Shown: piece after piece, positions 42,988 through 50,598 of the stretch
How positions within the stretch are numbered: the stretch's first letter is position 1
How the letters are laid out: each line of letters starts with the position of its first letter
From: an uncultured bacterium
Lineage (GTDB): Bacteria > Krumholzibacteriota > Krumholzibacteriia > LZORAL124-64-63
Direction: 5' to 3'
DNA length: 64,000 nt
Assembly (NCBI GenBank): GCA_903859215.1
Contig: CAIOLW010000036.1
Coordinates: 62,001-126,000, forward strand
Program-made: the position numbers and the translations under genes
The notes under the pieces: generated by a model
What the model saw: the letters and a program-made list of their open reading frames with translations, nothing else
Databases searched by the model: none
Told to the model about the DNA's origin: nothing

Positions 42988-43005
42988 TGTCCGGGGAGTG
43001 CCAAG

Positions 43006-44610
43006 ATGAACCGTTCCCTGCAGATGAAAGCAGGGCTGTGTGCCGTCATTATCCTTCTGGCGACTTACGGCATGCTGCCGACTTTCAAGGCCCTTTCGAT
43101 CTCGCACGCCGAGCGGGAGGCCGCCAAGGCCAACCCGACGCGCCTGGCGCAGATCGAGGAGATCGATTCCAAGGCCATCCGCCGCGGACTCGACCTCAAG
43201 GGCGGTATGTACCTGGTCCTTGAAGTGGACCAGGCCGGCATGGATCCGAACCAGGCCGCCGATTCGCTGAAGCGGGTGAAGGAGATCCTTTACAACCGCA
43301 TCGACAAATTCGGCGTCTCGGAGCCCGAGATCACCACCTTCGGTACGAACCGCATCGTGGTGAAGCTGCCCGGCCTGCAGGACCCCGAGCGCGCCAAGGC
43401 GCTTCTGGGCAAGACCGCCAAGCTGGAGTTCCGCCTGGTGCGGCAGCCCGAGGAACTGACCGACGCGCTGGCGCGCCTCGACCAGGCGTTCCTGGGCGAC
43501 AAGCCCGCGCCCGTCGCTGCGGACACTTCGCTTGCGGCTACCGATCCCACCGAGTTGGCCCAGCGCCCGTTCTCGGGCCTGCTCGTCACGCAGCCGGGCA
43601 TTTCCAGCACGCCCATGTTCGTGCCGGAAGAGGACGTCGAGCGCATCGCCGCCATGCTGGAGGACCCCCGCGCGCTGTCCCGCCTGCGCGGCGTCGAGTT
43701 CCAGCTCGGCATGGAGCCGGTGACGTCCGGCGCGCGCAAGCTGCGCCCGCTCTACCTGGTGGACGGCAAGGCTTCCGTCGCGGGTGACCAGCTCACCGAC
43801 GCCCAGGCCGGGGCCGACCACGAACACCCCGGTATGTGGATGGTCAACTTCAGCCTGAACAATCGCGGCGCACGCGAATTCGCGCGCCTGACGGGCGAGA
43901 ACATCGGCCGCAGCCTGGCGATCTCGCTGGACGGACGCATCTCGTCGGCCCCGACCATCCAGTCCCGCATCGCGGGCAGCGGGCAAATCTCGGGTCGCTT
44001 CAGCAACGCCGAGGCGACTGACCTGGCCCTGCTGCTGCGCGCCGGCGCCCTGCCCACGGACATCTCGATCGCCGAAGAGCGCACGGTCGGCCCGAGCCTC
44101 GGCTCGGACTCGATCCGCATGGGCGTCAACGCGTCGCTCGTCGGCTCGCTGCTGGTCGTCCTGTTCATGGTCGTCTACTACCGCGTCAGCGGCCTGATCG
44201 CCGTCGCCGCGCTGACGGCCAATATCCTGATCCTGCTGGCGGTGCTGGCCCAGTTCAACCTGGTGCTGACGCTGCCGGGCCTGGCCGGCGTGGCCTTGAC
44301 GGTCGGCATGGCGGTGGACGCCAACGTGCTGATCAACGAGCGCATCCGCGAGGAGCTGCGGAAGGACAAGTCGGTGCGTGCCGCGGTGCAGGCCGGCTAC
44401 CACAACGCCCAGCGGACGATCATCGACTCGAACCTGACAACGCTGATCTCGGGCATCGTGCTGCTGTGGTTCGGCACCGGTCCGATCAAGGGCTTCGCGG
44501 TCACGATGTCCATCGGCATCCTGACGAGCATGTTCACCGCGCTGGTCATGACGCAGGTCATCACCGAAATCATGCTTCTGAACCCGAAGAAGCAGTCGCT
44601 CAGCATCTGA
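43006..44610 (+). CDS. secD: Protein translocase subunit SecD
   Basis: RRGLDLKGGMYLVLEVD; LLLRAGALPTDISIAEERTVGPSLGSDSIRMG; GMAVDANVLINERIREEL. Confidence 0.96.
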   Translation: MNRSLQMKAGLCAVIILLATYGMLPTFKALSISHAEREAAKANPTRLAQIEEIDSKAIRRGLDLKGGMYLVLEVDQAGMDPNQAADSLKRVKEILYNRIDKFGVSEPEITTFGTNRIVVKLPGLQDPERAKALLGKTAKLEFRLVRQPEELTDALARLDQAFLGDKPAPVAADTSLAATDPTELAQRPFSGLLVTQPGISSTPMFVPEEDVERIAAMLEDPRALSRLRGVEFQLGMEPVTSGARKLRPLYLVDGKASVAGDQLTDAQAGADHEHPGMWMVNFSLNNRGAREFARLTGENIGRSLAISLDGRISSAPTIQSRIAGSGQISGRFSNAEATDLALLLRAGALPTDISIAEERTVGPSLGSDSIRMGVNASLVGSLLVVLFMVVYYRVSGLIAVAALTANILILLAVLAQFNLVLTLPGLAGVALTVGMAVDANVLINERIREELRKDKSVRAAVQAGYHNAQRTIIDSNLTTLISGIVLLWFGTGPIKGFAVTMSIGILTSMFTALVMTQVITEIMLLNPKKQSLSI

Positions 44611-44684
44611 CCAACGCGCAGTGCGGCCGGGCGCCCTGGCGGGCGCCGCCGCCGCCGGGCCGGAACCCGGGAAAGGCCAACAGC

Positions 44685-45620
44685 ATGATGGAATTCTTCA
44701 CGAAGACAAACTTCAAGTTCACCGGAGCAATGAAGTTCAACTTCACGCTATCGGGGATCGCCTTTGTCGCGAGCATTGTCCTGCTCATCGCGCACGGCGG
44801 GCCGCGCTACAGCATCGACTTCACCGGCGGTTCCGTGCTGCAGGTGAAGTTTGCGCCGTCGCCGGGTATCAGCCAGGTGCGCGGCGTGCTCGAGAAGGGC
44901 GGCGAGGCGGGCGTCCAGGTGACGGAATTCGGCGCTTCCGACGAGTTCCTCGTCACCCTGCCGGCCAGGAAGGGCGCCGAGAGCACCGACGCCACGCGCG
45001 TGGCGAAGGTGGCGCTGGATCAGTTGCACCAGGCCTTCCCGAACTCGCAGATCGATGTGCGGCGCACCGAGTCGGTGGGCCCCAAGGTCGGTGGCGAATT
45101 GCGTACCGCCGCCGTCAATTCGGTCATCGTCGGCGTGTTCCTGATCGCCGTCTATGTCTGGTTCCGGTTCGTCTTCCGGTACGGCATCGCCGCCATCATC
45201 GCGCTGTTGCACGACGTGATGCTGACGCTGGGTATCTTCTCGCTGCTGAACCTCGAGGTCAGCCTGCAGATCGTTGCCGCGCTGTTGACCATCGTCGGTT
45301 ACTCGATCAACGATACGATCGTGGTCTTCGACCGCATCCGCGAGAACATGGGGCTGCGCCGCAAGGAGAGCTACCGTGAGGTGATCAACCGGTCGATCAA
45401 CGAGACGCTCAGCCGCACGATCCTGACCTCGCTGACCACCTTCACGGTGGCGGTGGTGCTGTGGGCCATGGGCGGTCCGGTGATCCGGGACTTTGCGTTT
45501 GCGATGAGCTTCGGCGTGTTCGTTGGTACGTACAGTTCGATCTTTATTGCCAGTCCGTTGTTGGTGTGGTGGTCGGACAAGCAGATCAACGACAAGAAGC
45601 GCGCCTCCCCGGCGATGTAG
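44685..45620 (+). CDS. secF: Protein translocase subunit SecF
   Basis: YSIDFTGGSVLQVKF; ESVGPKVGGELRTAAV; VGYSINDTIVVFDRIRENMG. Confidence 0.96.
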   Translation: MMEFFTKTNFKFTGAMKFNFTLSGIAFVASIVLLIAHGGPRYSIDFTGGSVLQVKFAPSPGISQVRGVLEKGGEAGVQVTEFGASDEFLVTLPARKGAESTDATRVAKVALDQLHQAFPNSQIDVRRTESVGPKVGGELRTAAVNSVIVGVFLIAVYVWFRFVFRYGIAAIIALLHDVMLTLGIFSLLNLEVSLQIVAALLTIVGYSINDTIVVFDRIRENMGLRRKESYREVINRSINETLSRTILTSLTTFTVAVVLWAMGGPVIRDFAFAMSFGVFVGTYSSIFIASPLLVWWSDKQINDKKRASPAM

Positions 45621-45622
45621 TG

Positions 45623-45649
45623 GTTGTGCCGCCGAGATTGTGTCTGGCC
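45623..45649. repeat. IS terminal inverted repeat, left
   Basis: 24/27 match to the reverse complement of 46809-46835. Confidence 0.88.
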
Positions 45650-45678
45650 GCGCCGTTGATCGGCGCGGCCTTTTCTTT
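45646..45678 (+). terminator. Intrinsic terminator just inside the left IS end
   Basis: GGCCGCGCCG-TTGAT-CGGCGCGGCC followed by TTTTCTTT; oriented to stop transcripts arriving from secDF. Confidence 0.85.
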
Positions 45679-45686
45679 CTGCCGGA

Positions 45687-46787
45687 TCACACGGCGAATT
45701 TCAGTTCATGCCGCCTCTGCAACGCCAGTACTCGGGTGTCGATTGTTTTCCTGTAGTATTCGCCCCATCGCTGCGGCAGGTCGATCCGGCTGACGAACAG
45801 GCGTCGGCTGAGCACCTCATCAACTTCCAGTCGGTGGTCCAGCATCCCTCGTTCCTGCGCCGGCGTGGGGCTCCACCGCACCTTTTCACGTCGTCCCTTC
45901 ATGTAGTTGCGCCACACCAGGAACACCGCCAGCCGTTCCGCGCTTGCCTGCCGACGCTTCGACCAGGCGATCGTCTCCCGTTTGTGGTTCGCGCTGCTGT
46001 GTCGCAACAGGAGATCGGCGAGATTCACCGGGAACAACGGGTTCCGGCCATCACGGCGTTCCCGGCTCGACGTCACGATGTGCGTCACCTGGCAGTCCAG
46101 TGTCGCGATCGCCCGGGGGTACGTCCGGTGGTCGTCGCTCAGCACGGTCAGGCGCGGTTGGCTCCCTGCCACGACCTGCAGCAGGTGGGTGACGTCCTTG
46201 AGCACCGCTTGGGGGTCCGGTCGCCCGTGCTGCGCTTCGAGGCGCTCCCGCTTGAGCTTCTGGGCGGGAGTCATGGAGCCGGAACGGCGAACTTCACTGT
46301 CGGTGAAATAGACGATGAAGTCGGACCCGGGTTCGATCGCCAAATGGTGGTGGAAGGGCCAGTACTGGGAGTGCTCGAAGGTGACGAAGCCGTCGATCGC
46401 CACGGTTGATACCGGAGGGGCTTTGCGCATCAGTTGAGTGTGCAACAGCAGGCAGTGGCGCCCAAGGCGTCCGAGCTGACGATCGACGGTCGATGGCGCC
46501 ACGCGCAGGTCGCGCGCAATCTGCCGGTTGGCCATTCCGCCGGTGGTCTTGGTCATCAGCAGGGGTAAGACGTCCGGCCGCTTCAGCCAATAGGTCGCGC
46601 TGAAGGTCTGGGAGCTGAAAGAGCGCCGGCAGTGCTTGCAGATCCACCTGGGGATACGGTGTGGGGCCAGGCGTCGCCCGTAGTAGCCAATGCGTTTGTA
46701 GCGGGAAACGGAATCGAACTGCTTGTGATACATGCAGTTCGGGTTGGGGCAGTGCGGCGGGATGTAGTGTGCGGTGTTGTTGTCCAT
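45687..46787 (-). CDS. DDE-type transposase with N-terminal zinc ribbon and HTH
   Basis: CPNPNCMYHKQF...WICKHCRRSFSSQTFSATYWLKRPD; HTH NRQIARDLRVAPSTVDRQLGRLGRHC; candidate acidic residues in VAIDGFVTFE, TVLSDDHRTYP, HKRETIAWSKRRQASAERLAVF. Confidence 0.82.
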   Translation of the reverse strand: MDNNTAHYIPPHCPNPNCMYHKQFDSVSRYKRIGYYGRRLAPHRIPRWICKHCRRSFSSQTFSATYWLKRPDVLPLLMTKTTGGMANRQIARDLRVAPSTVDRQLGRLGRHCLLLHTQLMRKAPPVSTVAIDGFVTFEHSQYWPFHHHLAIEPGSDFIVYFTDSEVRRSGSMTPAQKLKRERLEAQHGRPDPQAVLKDVTHLLQVVAGSQPRLTVLSDDHRTYPRAIATLDCQVTHIVTSSRERRDGRNPLFPVNLADLLLRHSSANHKRETIAWSKRRQASAERLAVFLVWRNYMKGRREKVRWSPTPAQERGMLDHRLEVDEVLSRRLFVSRIDLPQRWGEYYRKTIDTRVLALQRRHELKFAV

Positions 46788-46810
46788 CCCTGATAGGGGC
46801 AGCTATCGGG
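46788..46810 (-). other. Hairpin abutting the transposase start codon
   Basis: Minus strand CCCGATAG-CTGCCC-CTATC-A-GGG immediately followed by ATG: 8 bp of pairing with one bulged A. Confidence 0.5.
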
Positions 46811-46835
46811 CCAGGCACATTTTCGGCGGCACAAC
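46809..46835. repeat. IS terminal inverted repeat, right
   Basis: 24/27 match to the reverse complement of 45623-45649. Confidence 0.88.
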
Positions 46836-46841
46836 ATAGGG

Positions 46842-48002
46842 CTAGCGGATCATCGGGAAGGGCGATTCGCCCGTTGCCCCATGGCAACTCAAACACGCCC
46901 TCCCCTCGTCATGCCCCTCATCATGGCACTTCTTGCACAACTGCCCCTGCCCGTTCCCCGGATAAGGGCTCGGCAACGGGTACGACCCCGACGCCACGCC
47001 GTCATCCACCAGTCGCACCAGCCGGAAATCCCAGCGACCCGCCGCCGGCGCCGACGAGGCGTGCGCGCGGTGGCAGGTCAGGCACATGATGCGGTCGGTC
47101 GCCACCGGCCCGTCCGTCCCGGTGGTGGATGTCGCCGGGCCCTCGAAGGGCACCTGGGGGATGTATGCGGTCGCCGTCATCCCGCCCCTGGGATTCGCGT
47201 CGCCTTCGTAGCGGTTGTACCGGTTGCGGACGTCGTCCTCGAGGTTGTCGTCGACCGGATGCCGGAAAGCCGAGCCGCTGCCCTCGCTGTGGTATTGCCC
47301 GTGGCAGTTCGCGCACCACAGGGACATGCCGGCGTGGTAGGCCGTGTGCCGGTTCGGCGATTCGCCGGCGCCGGGGTTCGTGATATCGAGCCCCTCGGCG
47401 ACGGGCGCCGGGTAGACGAAGACGGCCAGGCCGCCCTGAACCGGCCCCGGGCCGTGCAGCATGCGGTAGCCGCCGCCGCCGTGGGGGTCGTGGCAACTGG
47501 TGCAGCCGAGGCTGGCCGATGGGAAGGTCCCGCCGGGGGCGCGATCCCAGCGGGAGTCCGCGCCGGTGCCGCGATCCGGCGAGTTGATGCAGTGGCCCGC
47601 GGCGTCGCCCGCGATGGCGCTGCCGGCGCCGTCGTTGAGGTTGTCCTCGAGCAGCCACGTGAAGTTTCCGGCCCCGTATTCGGTCGGGGGCGCCATCGGC
47701 GTCGCGCCGAAGACGCCGTTGCCGCGGCCGTGGCAGGTCAGGCAGAGGTCGGTGGACGATTCGGCGGCCAGCAGCGGGCGCGAGCCGTCGAGGGCGATCT
47801 GGCCGGTCGCGGCATCGTGCATCAGGTGGCAGATGGCGCAGGAACCGACGCTGCCGCCGTGCACGACGGCGGCGGCGGGTGCGGGCATCGCCGCCAGCCC
47901 GAAGAACGCCGTACCCGCTGCGGCAAGCACGGCGCGAACCCGGGGGCCGCGGCGGAAGTGATGGGCCATGTGGGACAGTGACATCGGTTCGGCCGTCTCC
48001 AA
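46842..48002 (-). CDS. Heptaheme c-type cytochrome, OmcS-like paralogue
   Basis: Seven CXXCH (CAICH, CLTCH, CTSCH, CANCH, CLTCH, CKKCH, CLSCH); shares APGGTFPSASLGCTSCHDPHG, GMSLWCANCH, MCLTCHRAHAS blocks with the neighbouring hexaheme protein. Start may be at an internal Met. Confidence 0.88.
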   Translation of the reverse strand: METAEPMSLSHMAHHFRRGPRVRAVLAAAGTAFFGLAAMPAPAAAVVHGGSVGSCAICHLMHDAATGQIALDGSRPLLAAESSTDLCLTCHGRGNGVFGATPMAPPTEYGAGNFTWLLEDNLNDGAGSAIAGDAAGHCINSPDRGTGADSRWDRAPGGTFPSASLGCTSCHDPHGGGGYRMLHGPGPVQGGLAVFVYPAPVAEGLDITNPGAGESPNRHTAYHAGMSLWCANCHGQYHSEGSGSAFRHPVDDNLEDDVRNRYNRYEGDANPRGGMTATAYIPQVPFEGPATSTTGTDGPVATDRIMCLTCHRAHASSAPAAGRWDFRLVRLVDDGVASGSYPLPSPYPGNGQGQLCKKCHDEGHDEGRACLSCHGATGESPFPMIR

Positions 48003-48066
48003 CCAGGGTGGGTGTTGCCCGTTGATTCTAACACGGAGATCGAGCCCCGGCTACTTTCCAAAACGC

Positions 48067-48103
48067 CGATGGGCCCGGCGGGAATCTCCCGCCGGGCCCA
48101 TCG
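48067..48103 (-). terminator. Strong intrinsic terminator after the hexaheme cytochrome gene
   Basis: Perfect 17-bp stem CGATGGGCCCGGCGGGA-ATC-TCCCGCCGGGCCCATCG; minus strand continues GCGTTTTGG. Confidence 0.85.
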
Positions 48104-48133
48104 GTTCAGCCTTTGGTCAAGGCCCTACCTCGA

Positions 48134-49225
48134 CTACAGCTTGTCGAAGGCGTCCTTCGCATGGCACTTGTTGCACAGCGACTTCTGCTCAGCCACGAAC
48201 GTGTAGCCGTAGTACTTCCGGTCCACGTCGGTCTGGATGAAGCCGGTGTCCGTCGCCAGCGGGTGCGACTCGGACATGATGCGGGCCGTCATGTCCCAGC
48301 GCGCGCTGTCCTGGAACGGCGAGGCATGGGCGCGGTGGCAGGTCAGGCACATGACTTCGTCGGTGCCCGTGGGGCCCTGCGTGTAGTTCGTCGAGTTGAC
48401 GGTGGCCACGTCGACGGTGACGGCCTCGAAGGGCACCAGGCCCCAGTACGAGGTGGCAGCGTTGCCGCTGACCAGGTCGTCCGTGCTCACGTAGGCGTTG
48501 TAGGCGCCGGCGATCGACGAGCCCATCGCGCGGGTCGGGTGCACGAAGTTGGTCGTGTTGTCGTCATGGAAGTTGGCGTGGCAGTTCGCGCACCACTTGC
48601 TCATGCCGCTCTTGTACACGGTGTGGGCGACGTTGGACTCGATGCCCGTGCCCGACGTGGTCGTGCGGCTGTTGCCCTTGGCCAGGGGAGCCGGGTTGGC
48701 GAACGAGTAGCGGCCGCCGGCGTAGTAGGGGCCCATCTCGGTGCCGTACAGCAGGCGGAAGTTGTCGTTGCCGTGGGGGTCGTGGCAGCTGGTGCAGCCC
48801 ATCTGGCCGCTGACGAACGTGCCGCCCGGCGCGCTGGCCAGCGTGGCGTCGGCAGCGAGGCCCTTGGTCGGCGCCACGATGTTGTGGCCGTGGCTGTCGC
48901 CCTTGCTCATGACCGTCGAGCCGCGGCTCACCCAGCTGAACGTGCGGCTGACCCAGTAGAAGTCGCCGCCGGCGCCGAAGCCGGTGCCGCTGGCAAACTG
49001 ACCGTAGGCGGCGTGGCAGCGCAGGCAGGTGTCGCTGGCGGTGCCGGTGTTCAGCAGGAACTCGTTGCCACTGGGATGAGCGGCATCCACGAGGGCGCCA
49101 TTCTGGCTGTTGTGCATGGTGTGACAGCCGGCGCAGTAGGCAACGCCACCGTCATGGAATGCGAGCACCGAGCTGGCCGACAGGCCGAGCGCCAGCACCA
49201 GGGCGATCTTGATGAGAGTCTTCAC
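48134..49225 (-). CDS. OmcS-like hexaheme c-type cytochrome (candidate filament-forming)
   Basis: Six CXXCH; FHDGGVAYCAGCHTMHNS, GGDFYWVSRTFSWVSRG, GHNIVAP, GMSKWCANCHANFH, MCLTCHRAHAS, LCNKCHAKD; GTG start preceded by GGAGG. Confidence 0.88.
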   Translation of the reverse strand: MKTLIKIALVLALGLSASSVLAFHDGGVAYCAGCHTMHNSQNGALVDAAHPSGNEFLLNTGTASDTCLRCHAAYGQFASGTGFGAGGDFYWVSRTFSWVSRGSTVMSKGDSHGHNIVAPTKGLAADATLASAPGGTFVSGQMGCTSCHDPHGNDNFRLLYGTEMGPYYAGGRYSFANPAPLAKGNSRTTTSGTGIESNVAHTVYKSGMSKWCANCHANFHDDNTTNFVHPTRAMGSSIAGAYNAYVSTDDLVSGNAATSYWGLVPFEAVTVDVATVNSTNYTQGPTGTDEVMCLTCHRAHASPFQDSARWDMTARIMSESHPLATDTGFIQTDVDRKYYGYTFVAEQKSLCNKCHAKDAFDKL

Positions 49226-49338
49226 GAGTGAGCCTCCAAGTGCAAGTTTCGTTTGTCCCGCCGTTGGCGCGGAACGCTTCTGTGAACGTCTACCTCGAAC
49301 CGAGGACCGGCGCCGGACATTCGGCAGCGCCGACCTTT

Positions 49339-50307
49339 CTATTCAACTGCCCCGTCGGCCAGGACGCTGAATACCTGCACACGGCCTTTGAAACCCTGCG
49401 CCACGTAGAGGTGGCCGGTCCCATCCGCCGCCATCGACACCGGGTGATAGAAGGCGCCCGGGGCGTCCCCGATCGACCCGTATTCGTACTTGAACTCGTG
49501 TCCGGCATTGAAGGCCAGGATCTTGTGCCGCAACTGGTCCAGGACGAACAGGCCGCCGTCGGGCCCGGCAGCGGCCGCTACGGGGAAGAACATCCGGCCC
49601 GGCGACGAGCCGACCCGACCGAACGACTCCAGCTGCTTGCCTTCCGCACTCAGGACCAGCACCACGTGCAGGTTGCCGCCCGGCACGCAGATCGTGCCAT
49701 CGCCCAGTTCCGCGGGACGGCCGAGGTCCATTTCCAGCGACTTGTCGTCGGACTGCCCGTCGCCGATGGTCGCCGACCACAGGAGGGCGCCGGTGTTCGC
49801 ATCGTGCTTGGCCAGGACGCCGCTGGTCGTGTCGAGCGTCAGGTAGTTCCCGTCGTGCATGACGACCAGGTGGCCCGGCTTCCAGCCGTTCGCCGGCGCT
49901 TCCGGCCGGTAGCCGTCGGGCTCGCCGTAGATGTCGAGCCGGGAGATCGTGCCGCGCTGGCCATCGACCAGCGTCGTCGCCACCAGCCGTCCTTCGTGGT
50001 CGACCGTGCCGTCATTCGGGCTCAGGAGGTTCGCGAAGCCGCCCGAGCGGAAAGTCTCGACGCCGGCGGCATTGAACACGTGCAGGGCGCTGTAGGCGGA
50101 TTCGGTGACGCAGACTTCGCCGTGGTTCGCGTCACAGGAAACCGCCACCGGCCGCGCCTGGCCGTTGTGGTCCTGGGAGAGTTCCAGCGTGCGCTCGTAC
50201 CGGATCGACATGGCACCCGCGACAGACGCGAACCCCGACAGCGCTGTTAGCGCGGCAACACCTGCAACGGTCATCTTCAGGTGGTGATGGGGGCGATGGG
50301 GGTTCAC
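49339..50307 (-). CDS. Secreted NHL-repeat/beta-propeller protein
   Basis: Hydrophobic N-terminus; propeller-type repeats, e.g. SPGRMFFPVAAAAGPDGGLFVLDQLRHKILAFN and APGAFYHPVSMAADGTGHLYVAQGFKGRVQVFS. Confidence 0.82.
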   Translation of the reverse strand: MNPHRPHHHLKMTVAGVAALTALSGFASVAGAMSIRYERTLELSQDHNGQARPVAVSCDANHGEVCVTESAYSALHVFNAAGVETFRSGGFANLLSPNDGTVDHEGRLVATTLVDGQRGTISRLDIYGEPDGYRPEAPANGWKPGHLVVMHDGNYLTLDTTSGVLAKHDANTGALLWSATIGDGQSDDKSLEMDLGRPAELGDGTICVPGGNLHVVLVLSAEGKQLESFGRVGSSPGRMFFPVAAAAGPDGGLFVLDQLRHKILAFNAGHEFKYEYGSIGDAPGAFYHPVSMAADGTGHLYVAQGFKGRVQVFSVLADGAVE

Positions 50308-50345
50308 TCGTCACGCTCTTGTCATGGGTTGCCCGAAACTCCGCC

Positions 50346-50359
50346 GTGACCGTGGTCAC
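50346..50359. promoter_or_regulatory. Palindromic operator candidate, CRP/FNR-like GTGA-N6-TCAC
   Basis: GTGACC-GT-GGTCAC between the candidate -10 and the NHL start codon; a further GTCAC half-site follows at 50362-50366. Confidence 0.4.
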
Positions 50360-50372
50360 TTGTCACGGATAT

Positions 50373-50400
50373 ATCATACCACACGGGCAGACGAAGTCAA
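50373..50400 (-). promoter_or_regulatory. Sigma70-like promoter for the NHL/OmcS-like genes
   Basis: Minus strand TTGACT-16 bp-TATGAT in an AT-rich intergenic island. Confidence 0.6.
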
Positions 50401-50502
50401 CTGAAACGCCAAAAAATAAACGTGGTTTCGCGCATAGGACATGACATTCGTCCTCAAAATCTAACTTGCGGTATATCCTACAATTAGGTTGGTGGTTCGC
50501 CG

Positions 50503-50538
50503 AAAAAAGTGCGGCAGGCCGGTGACCCGACCTGCCGC
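50503..50538 (-). terminator. Intrinsic terminator of the giant cytochrome operon
   Basis: Minus strand GCGGCAGGTCGG-GTCA-CCGGCCTGCCGC-ACTTTTTT; a second GC stem (CCCTGCGGCGG/CCGCCGCAGGG) lies at 50553-50586. Confidence 0.85.
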
Positions 50539-50598
50539 GCCGTCTTGCCGGACCCTGCGGCGGCGGTGTGGAACCCCGCCGCAGGGCTTGTTTCCAGG

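Larger units (their letters stand above)
45623..46835 (-). mobile_element. Complete 1213-bp insertion sequence with one transposase ORF
   Basis: Terminal inverted repeats GTTGTGCCGCCGAGATTGTGTCTGGCC (45623-45649) and, reverse-complemented, GTTGTGCCGCCGAAAATGTGCCTGGCC (46809-46835): 24/27 identical, flanking a transposase-like ORF. Confidence 0.88.

Noticed and set aside
45615-46843. Target-site duplication for the IS
   Set aside because: Flanks ATGTAGTG and ATAGGGCT do not match; only a TAG trinucleotide is shared, which is not significant.
46661-47089. 142-aa plus-strand ORF spanning the right IS end
   Set aside because: Crosses the IS boundary and lies antisense to the transposase and cytochrome; no conserved features.
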